DNA from: Symsagittifera roscoffensis
Taxonomy: Eukaryota; Xenacoelomorpha; Acoela; Convolutidae
Length of the DNA stretch: 64,000 nucleotides
NCBI RefSeq assembly: GCF_963678635.1
Contig: NC_087069.1
Location: 8,630,633-8,694,632, forward strand
Reading direction: 5' to 3'
Shown piece by piece: positions 10,048-20,291 of the stretch (position 1 is the first letter of the stretch; each line of letters begins with the position of its first letter). A program made the position numbers and the translations under genes. The notes under the pieces are model-generated. The model was given only the letters and a program-made list of their open reading frames with translations. It ran no database searches and had not been told where the DNA came from.

Positions 10048-10626
10048 TCACTGTTCCGCTTCTCTTGTCATTCGCGACAAGTTCTTCGCTATATGCTCGT
10101 CCGTTCTTTCTTTCAAGCGTTTTTCGCTCCTACCAACTTCTTGTCTATTGCAGTTTATTTCTTCCCGCAGACTTTCTCTTTCAATGTGAACTGCTCTTTC
10201 TAGCTCACTCATTCTTATGGACATCTGTTCATTTTGTTCTCCTAAACTGTCCACTATGCTGTTCAAGGCTTCTTCTAGTGCTGCGCCGTTATCCACAAGT
10301 GGCGTCACTAGTGGCGGTGTAACCCTGTCGGTCCCAGGTAGCTTCGTGCTGGTCGAGACTCGGGCCTTGACTCTCTGCCTCGACGTCTTTTCATTATCCA
10401 CATCGGGATCCGCCAATGCATTGCCTAGCCCTCTGTTTCTACTCTCCCCAGTTTGCGGCTCTGAATTTGTCATAATCGCGAAGCCTCTCGACTGGCCCGG
10501 TGTGTTTATCTCCTTGCTTATCGTTCTCACCACACCAAATTTGTCCATGGTTCCAGTCTCTTCTTCGACGTATGCCTCATTCTCCTGGGTCGAACTATTG
10601 AGGCTGACTTGAGATCCAAAATCCAC
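10048..10626 (-). pseudogene. gag N-terminal coiled-coil region, Gypsy copy 1
   Basis: 192 codons in the same frame as the segment starting at 11190. The last 85 residues are a long charged helix (EQNEQMSIRMSELERAVHIE), probably a coiled-coil for gag assembly. It ends in TGA where copy 2 has AGA (Arg). No catalytic motif. Confidence 0.65.
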
Positions 10627-10647
10627 TTGCTCTTCTTCGTCCTCCTC

Positions 10648-11190
10648 CTACTGGGATTCACCTTCATTTCCTGCGCCCCCTCCCATGGTGAATGGAAAGA
10701 TGTTTCCTAAGGTGTTCCTCATTCTTTTTGAGAACGATGATGACGTTGTTTGTTTCTCAGTCCCACCTGCCATCGTAGTGTTGTCTGTTGGAGATCTTCT
10801 AGTTGCCGCTATTTCAGTTGAGATGTCGGACAGTTCCGACATCTCCCCTCGATCCAATGTCCCGGTTGAAGTGGAAAAATCATGGCCTTGTTCTACCGGA
10901 GTAGACTCACTCGCCAGCCTTTTGCCTCTCCCTTCCAGTCCATGTACTTCCTGGTTCTCGTTCATGGCATGGTCCGTATTGACCTCCACTTCTAACAGTT
11001 CTTTTCGCTCTTCTGAGGTCTTCTGACTCCTTGTTTCAACCATTCTGCCTAAAACCGTCTCCCCTTTGTCGGTCCGGGCTCGTTTGATCCGATCCACAAA
11101 AGGATCGGTCATCGTTTTTCTTTGCTTTTTAGGTCTTAATTTCCTAGAGCTATTACCTCGTTTAGGTATCCTTGACTTGTCTAGACTCAT
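10648..11190 (-). pseudogene. gag N-terminus with the likely polyprotein start, Gypsy copy 1
   Basis: The ATG at 11190 (MSLDKSRIPKRGN) aligns with the first ATG of copy 2 at 27039 and is the best gag-pol start. The product begins with a strongly basic patch (KRGNSSRKLRPKKQRK), possibly RNA- or nucleus-binding, followed by disordered Ser/Thr-rich sequence. It ends in TAG where copy 2 has a Glu codon. The ancestral gag-pol from here to 2015 would have been about 3,060 codons. Confidence 0.7.
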
Positions 11191-11788
11191 TCTCAATTTG
11201 TCACTTGTTAATGCCTATACACTTAATTCGATTGCTAGTGACCTTATTGTTTGACTACCAATAATAATGACACAACACAATAAATTTCACAAGATTCTAT
11301 TAAATAGTGACCACGAATCCCTGTATGTTATCAGAGTACAGTTTTGTATATAATTTATTCACACTAACCGATTATCGGTCGTAAGATTTGAGAACTAGCA
11401 CAATGTGATGTTACCAGTCAATTTAAAAGATAGTGTACTCACTACCCAATCAAACACAGTTTATGTTGATTTAAAATCGAAAAAAAAAACAAAAAAATAT
11501 ATATAATGACAGAATATGAATTCCTCTATAAAAAAACGTATGTGTATTGTACTTTTAGTTGGTCGCAGTACAATAGTCGAACTTATATTTTAAAGAAAAA
11601 GCTTTCCCTGCTCGGTGCTGCACCAAACAGACAAAACTTTGAAGGCAGTAATTTTTTCAAGTGGGCGTCTATTGCACCCACCGAGTACTGTGTTACCTAT
11701 CTGCCTTCGGATTTCCCGAGCTAGACCTACTACAATCCTCAGGGCAGTCACTTTTCACAAAAACGTTTTGGGTTTCAATCCACACCAA
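11191..11788 (-). other. 5' leader of Gypsy copy 1
   Basis: Untranslated leader between the LTR and the gag start. It is AT-rich with no long frame and is homologous to 27040-27613 of copy 2. It would hold packaging and dimerisation signals, but none can be assigned by eye. Confidence 0.6.
11771..11787 (-). promoter_or_regulatory. candidate primer-binding site, Gypsy copy 1
   Basis: On the minus strand the internal region starts TGGTGTGGATTGAAACC one base after the LTR end (...CA). Beginning with TGG directly next to the LTR is what a tRNA-primed PBS looks like. It is conserved with one change at 27596-27612. I could not match it confidently to a named tRNA 3' end. Confidence 0.45.
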
Positions 11789-13082
11789 TGAATTACGCTC
11801 TTTTTAGTTTAGACTTAGTGTCGCGAATATCCGAGTTCGGACCTGTTTTGTTTTGGTCTGGTCTTTATTGAAAGGCAAGTTACCAGTGCAGTCACTGATT
11901 CCTAGCCTGTCTGCTAATAACCTTATTACTCTCACTTTAGTCTTTCTTCCGTTTACCTAAGTCCTTTAATAAAATAATACCCTTCCGGATTGGCAAGAAT
12001 AAGACCCTCTGGTCTGTAATAGTAGCTTTTTGGAGATTTCCTTTTTTCAACCTATACCCTTCCGGATACGTTCTCCGATGTGATTTTGCTTTTTCAATTA
12101 ACTAGGAAGGGTATGTACTGCTTTCCTAGACCCTTCCGGGTTAGGAAGTTAAGCCTCTTATTTGACAATTCACACTAACGGTGAAGGGTCTTATCGCTAG
12201 CCCAACTTCGGCTCGATTAAGGTTTTTTTGTGCCTTTAGCCTCCCCTTTTCGTCTAGAACAGCCTAAAGTTACTCTATTCAACCGCTGTTAACTTTTGGA
12301 AGGGGTGTGAGGGCTTTTTTAAATTTTTTTTATAAAACGTGAAGGGTCTACCCTCCCAAATTGGTGAATTTGCTAAAAACAATCTCAAAAATTTTCACGC
12401 TTATTTTTTCGATATGCCCAGTAGTTCCAAAGTTATTAACCAAAACGTCTTTTTTCTAAAGTCAAAAAATTCGTCTCTTATAGGTTCCGCCTAACTTTTT
12501 CCGCAATTTTATTCTTTTCGACCTAAAAATTATTGATCCGAGCTCAGAAGGCCTATACTCTTCTAGTTCAATGCAAAAGACCCGATCTAAACGCTTTAGT
12601 TGAACAAATTTGCGAAAAACTATGCTACCTGTATCCCTCCGGATTGATTCGATTTCTCTGCACGTTAAGTTCGATTTCTCTGCAACCCGGAAGGCTTTCG
12701 GGTAGCGGGTTTTAAAACTTGTAGATCTACGTTGTAGTGGACGTAGTCCGAACAACTATTTTTATTGTCCTAACTCAAAAATTCATAAAAAATTTTTTTT
12801 TGAATTTATAGTGTTTCGAACTATCTAAAATTGCGAAAATTCGGTTTTCGGTACCAAAATAGTTCCAACCACTTCCGAACTAAACTTAACTGGTTCTATC
12901 TATTATGGTAGTGCAGTTACAATGTAACACACTACTTTTGCGCTTTTTTCCGTATCAAAAAATATCGATATCTCAAAAATCGCGATTTGTGGGGGAATCA
13001 AAATATCGCTATTTTGACCCTAAAAACCGGTCTGCTTTATGTGTTTTTCACTGAAAAACGGTATAGGAGTATTAATATAGGC

Positions 13083-13090
13083 TATATAAG
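13083..13090 (+). promoter_or_regulatory. TATA-like box on the plus strand of the shared LTR
   Basis: tatataag lies 41 bases before the ATG of the plus-strand ORF at 13124 and is conserved at 29188-29195 in LTR 2. It is oriented against gag-pol, suggesting antisense transcription from the LTR (inference). Confidence 0.4.
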
Positions 13091-13123
13091 TAATAATATT
13101 ATTAATACTATACCCCTCCGGGT

Positions 13124-13558
13124 TTGTTTAATATCCGAATTAAGGTGCTTAACTCGGATATTCGCAGTTCGGTGAAGGGTCACTACAGTGCAGCACTGTC
13201 GAGCCCCCCACAGATTACTATCTTACTTTTTGTACCAAAAGGGATACAAAACTTGTTAACGATACCCAACAGTCGATTTATGTTGTCCTTGAGCCCCTTC
13301 TTGTTGCTCCTTGTACTGCTTGCCGGATCAGTCTTCTCCCAAGACCCTTCCGAATTGAGCGGAAATCAGCTGACCCTTCCGGATTGGGCGCAATTTATCA
13401 TTAACGTGCTTAAATGCTCAAATAACCCTACAGTACAAGCCTCACAAACGGCTACAAAATTGATCGTAACGATCCTGACTGATATAAATGCCTGTAACAA
13501 CAATATATCTAACAACAACAAACGGGAGGGTCGGATCACATCTTGTGTGGGGGGATGA
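13124..13558 (+). CDS. plus-strand (antisense) ORF within the shared LTR, possible secreted protein
   Basis: 144 codons. A second ATG begins a hydrophobic signal-peptide-like run (LSLSPFLLLLVLLAGSVFSQ) around codons 54-73, followed by DPSELSGNQ and a tail with TILTDINACNNN. The homologous ORF in LTR 2 (29250-29663) keeps the signal-like run and the same tail. Between them it has a two-base deletion and a later one-base insertion that together restore the frame. The 5' half (about 13140-13350) differs from LTR 2 at only about 5 of 211 sites by my count, much less than neighbouring LTR sequence. I recognise no family. It may be a real antisense gene or simply a conserved regulatory region that happens to be open. 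Confidence 0.4.
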   Translation: MFNIRIKVLNSDIRSSVKGHYSAALSSPPQITILLFVPKGIQNLLTIPNSRFMLSLSPFLLLLVLLAGSVFSQDPSELSGNQLTLPDWAQFIINVLKCSNNPTVQASQTATKLIVTILTDINACNNNISNNNKREGRITSCVGG

Positions 13559-14513
13559 TTTCTACTGATTTTTTACTTTTTTACTGTTTTTGGTTTTTTT
13601 CGGTTTTTTTTATGTTTTTTGTTTTTCTTGGTTACTATACTACTTTTTGTTTGGTTTTTTATATATCGTTAAGTGTTTTTGGTCACAAACCTCTCAGGGA
13701 ACGACGGGACCGCGAATCCCCCCACCCTTCCTGGTTCGTGAATTTTTGGTCTTAACTTGGTTAAAAAGCTATTCACGATAATCCGGAAGGCTTCCGCGTT
13801 CCGAACTACTCTTCCGCCCCGGCGGTTTAGGCCTATTAAGGGCGTTAATGTGAGCATCCGCTCGGCGCGGAGTGCTCGTTAACGGTTCTGCCGGTCATGA
13901 TGTTAAAAAAGAATAACACCCAGGAGCGCCATGAAAACATGTATGTAATATTCGCACGGAAGATACATATCGACGGAGAACAAAACTAAGTCCTAAGACG
14001 ACTGGCTAACGTATAAACAGAGCTTTGCATGCTTTTCACCGTCTCTACCAAGCCAGTACTTTCGGTGGTCTTTCTAACATCGGGTCGACAAAAAACGTTA
14101 CTGCTTTCGGCTTCGGTCAAAACACTCAAATTAATTTAATTACATGCAGAAATAGTGAGCTCATGGCTGGGTCTCAGTATCCCCAGACCACGAGGTCACT
14201 CCTAAAAACAGGGCTACTACTACTTATTGAATTATTATTGTTTTTGTTCAGTAGATAAAATCATCATCTCCATCGAAGATGGATCAACCCTTTCCCCCAA
14301 CTCCTAGCTTCTCATTCTAGCAAAATGAATTCAGATGTTATTTAGATTCAATTCAGGACATGACAAGGAAGCTAAAAGTTCAAAAAAGATGATAAAAATT
14401 TCAGTCCCGAAACCCCTCCTGATTCTCGAATCCACTGAATCAAGCACGTTAAGCTTGATTTCTCTCTAACCCGGAAGGCTGGTTTCCACCACTCACTGTT
14501 GTTAGCAACTGCC

Positions 14514-14545
14514 TTGCAACTATTGTAGCGACACAATAGTTGCAA
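14514..14545. repeat. LTR hairpin, 13-bp stem, 6-nt loop (first copy)
   Basis: ttgcaactattgt, loop agcgac, then acaatagttgcaa. The stem is perfect here and in the copies at 15452-15483 and 30610-30641, although flanking sequence differs between copies. It would fold in transcripts of either strand. Confidence 0.75.
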
Positions 14546-15451
14546 CTTGGAGCGGTCTCTGCTACTTCTGCTTTTCTCTGATTCTGATTCTCAATTTTCT
14601 CGTTGTTGTCGTCGTCGCAACTATCGTTGTTGTGTCCTTCTTCGACTTTTCTGCCAAAATGGCCGTTTCTGACGTTTCTCAGAAATATGACGTCATAATT
14701 CGAATTTTTAAAATTTTAAAATACCAGAACATTCTAGTCCTCACCGTTTGGCCAATCGTTCCAGTAACGCTCTTATTCCCTCAAAATCGCCAATTCGGAA
14801 GGTTCACTGCTAAAATTTTGAATATGCTGAATCTGCATTTCGATCCATTCTGGTCGAATGCCACAACTGCGTACGTACAGAAATTAAAGAATGTAACATT
14901 CGCCCGGAATTACATATCGACGGAAAATAGAGCCAAGCTATAAAACGACTGGCCAGCGTCTAAACAAAGCTCTACATGCTTTTAACCGTCTCTGCCAAAG
15001 CCAGTTCTTTTGGTGGTCTTCGTAACATCGGGTCGACAAGAACGTTACTGCTTTCGGCTTCGGTCAAAACACTCAAATTAACTTAACTACATGCAGAAAT
15101 AGTGAGCTCATGGCTGGGTCTCAGTATCCCCAGACCACGAGCTCACTCCTAAAATCAGGGCTATTACTAATTATTGAATTATCAATATTTTTGTTCGGTA
15201 GATAAAAATCATCATCTCCATCGAAGATGGATCAACCCTTTCCCCCAATTCCTAGCTTCTCATCCTCGTTAAATGAATTCAGATGTTAATTAAATTCTAT
15301 TCAAAACATAATAGGGAAGCTAAAAGTTTATGTGAAATAGTTCCAGTTCAAATCCCGAGACCCCTCCGGATTCTTGAATCCGGGGAAATAAGACCCTTAT
15401 CCTCCTTCCAGAAGGCTGGTTTTATACCCTTCACCGTTGTTCCCAACGGCC

Positions 15452-15483
15452 TTGCAACTATTGTAGCGACACAATAGTTGCAA
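15452..15483. repeat. LTR hairpin (second copy)
   Basis: Same 13-bp stem and agcgac loop as at 14514, in the second 0.93-kb unit of the LTR. Confidence 0.75.
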
Positions 15484-15796
15484 TTCGGGACAGTCTCTGC
15501 AACTTCTGCTTTTCTCCGATTCTGATTCTCAAATTTCTCGTTGTTGTCGTCGTCGCAACTAATGCTGTTATCTTTTTTTCAGGTTTTTCTTCAAAATGGC
15601 AGTTTTTGACGTTTCTTAGAATTTTTACGTCATCATTTCTCGATTTTTTAAAATTTAGGATTTTTCGAATCCTTCAGCCTTCACGATTTGTCCAATCGTC
15701 TGAATAACGCTCTTAGTCCTTCAAAACTGCCAACTCGGAAGGTTCGCTGCTAAAAACTCGAAACTGCATTTTCGTCAATTCTGGTCGAATGTCACA

Positions 15797-16739
15797 TACT
15801 CCCCGGACAGCCCGGTCAATGTCCCCATTGAATCTCGCAATGTTCGTAAAATTGGTACAGTGTCATCGAACAGACTTTAGAAAATGCACGAAATTACTTT
15901 TATCCGCGTCATTTCGACCCACTGCAGAATATAAATGGCATCATATTACATTGCTATAGCCTTCCAAATTCTTTCACTAATCTGCACATTGAGGATATGA
16001 CTTAGATAAAACATATTTTCTGACTTCCAATGTCAATGTCCTGATTTAAAACTTTTTCTCCTAGATTTTAAAAGATGTTGGTTTGCAGGACAGTCCTGCC
16101 AACCAACAAGCTAAAATTATCCTACTATTCTTCTTCCCTTCGGAAATCTTGCTTGTTATTGTCCTGAATATTAAAACTAAGGAAATCTGTGGTTAAAAAG
16201 CACAATGAAACAATCTCCCTCTTCAAGAGATTATCCAAGTCTTTCATGTCACCACAAAGTGATCAGTCGTCCTAGTTGATTAAAAAACACTCATGCAAAT
16301 ATACTCTTTACTCAAGCCTTTCTAAATAAGTAGTAAGTGTTTCTAAAGCCCTAACTAAAATCAAAATGCAAATTTATAATTGCAACAAATTTTTAAACGT
16401 TCAAAACTCAACTAAATGTTTGAGTTTTCAATTACAACTTGGTTGCTTGGTTTCTCACTTGAGTTTTTGTCATACACATAAAGCACTTCTGAGTTTTAAC
16501 TTCTTCTTTTTGTCACTTCTTTGTTTCTCCTTTTTTTCCGTCGTTTAGAAGTTCTAAAACTTCTAAATTCTTCTCATTTTCTTTCTTTTTGCATCTTGTT
16601 TCTCTGCCATTTGTCAAGGTTCCATCTCCTTTTCCTGTGACACTGAGTCTGCACTTTCAGTTTCTGTGTCTTGCAACACATCGTTAGCTATTCTGACGCT
16701 GTTGGAAGCAGTCCTCCAACACTTCTGCTCGTCTACCCT
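15797..16739 (-). other. 3' untranslated part of Gypsy copy 2, before its 3' LTR
   Basis: AT-rich, with no convincing coding. Next to the LTR the minus-strand sequence is gtccggggagta, a weak candidate polypurine tract. It has no similarity to bases 1-1590 of copy 1, although both occupy the same place in the element. Confidence 0.5.
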
Positions 16740-17418
16740 CTATTTGCAACAAGGTAGGGGATCCACGTTAGATTCTCTGTTCCTGCAGAAGCTGTGGTGG
16801 AGACACAACGTCACATTTCTCTCCAAATCTTCCTTCAACATCTCTGCCTTCTCCTTTCCACTACGTTCACTTGTCCTGGAAATTCTTTTCACAGCGCTGC
16901 TCACTGCATTCCGATGAGTCACGAAAGCTCGCTTGAAAGCTCCTGCCCCAATGTCCAGCTGGTACCCACTGTACACTCTACCGTGCTTCGACATATGCTT
17001 TTTGGCATATTCGTACAACCATGCAGTCATGTTAGCTCTAAACCATGGCATCAGTCGTCTTCTCGCCCATATCTTTTTCACTTCCATCGGAATGTTTAGA
17101 TTTTGGTCCTAATTTGGTATGCGGATTAGTAGCGCTCTTAATCGTTACAATTCTCGACGTCCAGAACCTTAGAAACACTGCTTGCTCGTAATCAAAGGAG
17201 CAATCGCGTATGTCTTTACTCAGGAAAGGGTTGTACGCTATCCATATGACTCCGGACACGTAGCTGTATGACTTCTTCCTGATCGGTCCACAGTAATCAC
17301 TGGATTTTGGCAGTGCCCACATAGATTCCTTAGTGAGTCTCATCTCCTTGTTTGAGAATCTCCTGATTTCGTCTATCTTTCTCATGGGTTCTAGTTCTTC
17401 AGGTTCTTTCATATTCAT
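16740..17418 (-). pseudogene. 3' accessory ORF(s) of Gypsy copy 2, unknown basic protein, frameshifted
   Basis: Two overlapping frames: 17038-17418 (126 codons) and 16740-17087 (115 codons). The second continues naturally from the middle of the first (around KSKHS), so one protein with a single frameshift near 17085 is likely. The C-terminal half is strongly basic and helical (KKIWARRRLMPWFRANMTAW, SSAVKRISRTSERSGKEKAE). I do not recognise the family. The ATG at 17418 overlaps the shared MDNFNLDE ORF start in another frame; the inherited frame itself stops after about 12 codons. It replaces, at the same position, the SGNH hydrolase cargo of copy 1. Confidence 0.45.
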
Positions 17419-17918
17419 CCAAGTTGAAGTTATCCATTCTCTTCTCAGGTTTGATTCGATTCGATTCTATGATTTGATTGAAGTGAGCAATTAAATGATC
17501 AATCAGGATCTGGAAAAGAGGTCACGAATATCGCACTTGTCAGTTTCACCCTAACTTCTCGTTAAAATTTCATAAAAACAGTCAGATAAAAAAACTTTGA
17601 TCCTAAAATTAATTAAAATCAATCGGTCTCTAAATTTTTGGAATTCGACCTAAGATTGGACAGTCCAAACTTTGGATCTATTCCTAAGATCGTCATCAGT
17701 TGTTCATGATCACTGACTCTTTCTTACCCGAGATCTTAATCACATAACACATAACATAACATAACACACATATGACACACTACATAATTTAGTCTAACAC
17801 CCTCTTGCACGTCATTCAGCCTATACTTAAGTAAGTATACTTGTATATTAGTATCAGAGAAGATTACATGTATAAGCGCGTACAATTCCCGAGGATGCAG
17901 TCGTCCTCTGTTCGGATC
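17419..17918 (-). other. non-coding spacer between macro domain and 3' ORF, copy 2
   Basis: Homologous to 1600-2060 of copy 1 (ATTAAATGATCAATCAGGAT block, cataacataac repeats). No coding frame. Confidence 0.5.
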
Positions 17919-18383
17919 TTACACAGGAAGCGAGAGCTCCTTCACGTCCATTTCCACGAGGAAGTCTCTCAACCTCGTCAAGGACAAGACTAGGTTTTCT
18001 GGGTCCACGTGCCGCTTCTCCGTCGCCCTTGTCACCAAGAAGCATAGGTATTTTCCCGGTATCTGTGACAGCGCGGGAGGCAAGGCTGTTACGCCCCCTA
18101 CTCCTGGTCTTTGCTTCCAAAGGAATTCCACGTTTTTATATCCTCTCTTAAAATCTGCCGCTAACGCTGTCCTAAAACTCATGTCTGCTGTGATTGCTAT
18201 TGCACATGTTCTTTTTGTGAGTATGAAATCACTGTCTGTTAGTATTATGTTACTTGAATATTCATTTGGTAAGTTAAAATATGACTCAACTACCCTACCT
18301 ATGTCAGGTTTCTTAGGTTCTTCGCCTGTTTCTGCTTCTAAGTCTCCTGTTTCTCTTGCTACTCTTAATTTTTTTATAATCAA
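17919..18383 (-). pseudogene. macro domain of Gypsy pol, copy 2
   Basis: 154 codons nearly identical to the copy 1 macro region (TADMSFRTALAADFKRGYK, GGVTAL, KYLCFLVT, DPENLVLSLTRLRDFL). It stops early after VKELSLPV, before the final strand. It is separated from its upstream half by a single-base deletion in a C-run near 18410. Together with copy 1 it shows that the macro domain belonged to the ancestral element. Confidence 0.65.
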
Positions 18384-18403
18384 GTTTTCAGTGTGGGTAA
18401 GTC

Positions 18404-18958
18404 CTACCCCACTCCCCGGACAAAAATATCCATCGACGTCCCCGTCGATCGCATACCGGATATCAAGTCGAATTTAGAAGCCGGAATGAGTAGTTGCCCT
18501 TCCTGGGCAGCCCAGGAAGGATCATCTCGTTCGGTTTTGATGTATTTCATGCTTTCACGATCTACATCTTGAATCGTGACACTGGTTTCTTTGGGGTCTG
18601 ATGTCATTTCGTTCAGCCACTCCAATACTCGCAGATTTGTGAGATCTTTTTCGAAGGACTCCTGTTGCTCGAAATCTTTTTTGGGTTTCAACCCGTCCTC
18701 GATCCATTCCTGGTCGTAATCATTCACTATGTCGATGTCTTGTGACACTGTTATTCCTTCCAGACCTACCACTTCTTCCACTATCTTTTTCAGATCTAAC
18801 CTGTCTACTACAAAGTCGTCACCGTAAGGGTTATATATTTTTTGTCCCGTCGTTCTGTCGAGTCTGTATCGTGAACGGAAGATCTGGTTCCAAGTTCTTG
18901 GGAACCTCCATCTGTTCGGGATCCTGCCAGTCTTCTTCTGCCTAGGGTAAGGTTTCAT
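18404..18958 (-). pseudogene. pol segment between integrase and macro domain, copy 2
   Basis: 184 codons. The first part corresponds to the integrase tail, the middle to the acidic linker (VEEVVGLEGITVSQDIDIV), and the end reads through the position of copy 1's stop into PASKFDLISGMRSTGTSMDI, the segment preceding the macro domain. The frame then breaks. Confidence 0.6.
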
Positions 18959-18975
18959 CGTATGCTTCGATCACC

Positions 18976-20174
18976 TCATTTGGATCCAGGTCCAGTCGTT
19001 CCTTCCTCTACGACTTCGTTTCTATCGTTCTTCTCCCTGGCGCCCTTCTCGTTAACCTCAAAAGCAGGATCCATCATTAGATAATCCCCTTCTTCCATGT
19101 CTGCGGGTATACACCAGTCTTCTGTCGATGGATTGTGTGGCTTAATGTTCTCGTATTGGGCGGCTCGGCCAGTACTCAGTCTATAAAAGCGTCCCTCCTG
19201 GTGCACTTCCGTAATCATGAAGGGTCCCCTCCACTTCTTTAGGGGCTTTTTTGTTCCTTTCGGTGGTATAACGTTCTGAAATACCCATATGTAATCTCCC
19301 ACCGAGTAAGCTTTTGCACCAGCTGCTTTCTTGTCGATTTTTTTCCTCTGCCTTGCTGTGCTTGCTGAGTATTTCGTCTACACAAATCGTGCAACTCTTG
19401 CTGACGTCTGATCACATCCCTCACGTAGACCTGTGGAGACGTTTTCTTTCCCTCATACTCTGGGTAGAAAGAGGTCAAGGGTAAAGACTTCTCGTGTCCA
19501 GTTAGCATCATGTGTGGACTGACTCCAGTGGTTGAGTGTTGCGAGCTATTATAGGCTCCCATCACCTGTGGAATGTATATGTCCCAATCGGTCATGTACC
19601 TGGAACAATATACCCTCAGCATCGACACTAACGTTCTATTTTGTCTTTCCACTAAGCCATTCGTCTGGGGGTGGTATGTCGTGGAGTGAGCTTGAGAAAC
19701 CTGTGAGCGTCTCATTAGCTGTTTCATAAGCTCTCCTACGAAAGCTGTTCCATTATCCGATTGAAACGTCATCGGACAACCATGTCTCGCTATCCACGTA
19801 TTGATCAGGTGGTCGCATGTCTCTTCCGCCGAGGCAGTTATGCAGGACACGGCCTCTGCATACTTCGTGAAGTGATCTATCATGACCAGGACTTGATTAT
19901 AACCACTGTCTGTCATGCATATCTTTTGATGATCTATCTGCACCACCTCGTTGAATTCAGGCGACTCGATCGATTGTCAAGGAAATCGCAATTTCCTTGG
20001 ATCCTTGACCTGTTGGCATGACAGGCACGCTGTTACCCACTTCTCACATGCCTTTTTCATTCCAGGCCACTCAAAGCGCTTCAGGATCCTCTGATACACT
20101 TTGTCGATCCCCTGATGGCCCATCTGATCATGCGACCTAAATAATATTTCTGTCTGATAGAGTTGCGGCAACAC
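18976..20174 (-). pseudogene. Ty3/Gypsy integrase, copy 2 (catalytic triad retained, frame broken)
   Basis: Three pieces. 19977-20174 carries the H2C2 module (SHDQMGH ... CLSCQQ). 19239-19946 is the core with VQIDHQK (first Asp), QSDNGTAF (second Asp) and HPQTNGLVERQN (Glu). 18976-19302 carries the GPF module (KKWRGPFMITEV). Premature stops or indels separate them, near 19975 and in the QAQQGRGKKS stretch near 19340. Residues match copy 1 closely. Confidence 0.88.
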
Positions 20175-20291
20175 TATCGCGTTATACTTTTATAGGACTT
20201 TGTCTTCTTCTCTTCTCTTGCAAGCCACAATTCCATCCTTGTTCAAATATAACCTCCCCTCTTTCTGCATGAAGTACTGTCTCAGGATGCG

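Larger units (their letters stand above)
1..15796 (-). mobile_element. Ty3/Gypsy retrotransposon copy 1 (5' LTR + internal region, cut by window start)
   Basis: Minus-strand element. The 5' LTR is 11789-15796, followed towards lower coordinates by leader, gag, protease, RT, RNase H, integrase with DD35E spacing, macro domain and 3' accessory ORFs. The order protease-RT-RNaseH-integrase, plus the GPF module after the integrase, places it in Ty3/Gypsy (Metaviridae). The 3' LTR would lie before base 1. Coding regions are interrupted by single-base stops (for example near 2756, 5099, 7916, 9243, 10046 and 10647) and by indels, so this copy is dead. It shares its 5' LTR with copy 2, whose 3' LTR this is. 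Its order and orientation match copy 2, but its 3' cargo differs. Confidence 0.9.
11789..15796 (-). repeat. shared LTR (5' LTR of copy 1, 3' LTR of copy 2), 4.0 kb
   Basis: Minus-strand ends are TGTGACATTCGACCAG... and ...GTAATTCA, the canonical TG...CA. The same ends bound 27614-30915. Homology between the two covers the whole length. This LTR is longer because its outer 0.93-kb part is present twice (13937-14865 and 14885-15796), each ending in the terminal motif. It contains two copies of a perfect-stem hairpin, a TATA-like box and an ORF on the opposite strand. The expected polypurine tract next to it on the copy 2 side is weak (gtccggggagta, 15797-15808 complement). Confidence 0.85.
13937..15796 (-). 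repeat. 0.93-kb tandem duplication inside the shared LTR
   Basis: Units 13937-14865 and 14885-15796 share landmarks in order: CATATCGACGGA, the GGGTCGACAA block, GAGCTCATGGCTGGGTCTCA, the tagcttctcat block, the ttgcaactattgt hairpin, and the terminal ctggtcgaatgycaca. LTR 2 has one unit (about 30048-30915), so the duplication is specific to this LTR. Confidence 0.8.

Noticed and set aside
11771-11787. tRNA gene at the PBS
   Set aside because: Only a short 3'-end-like segment is present, with no cloverleaf around it.
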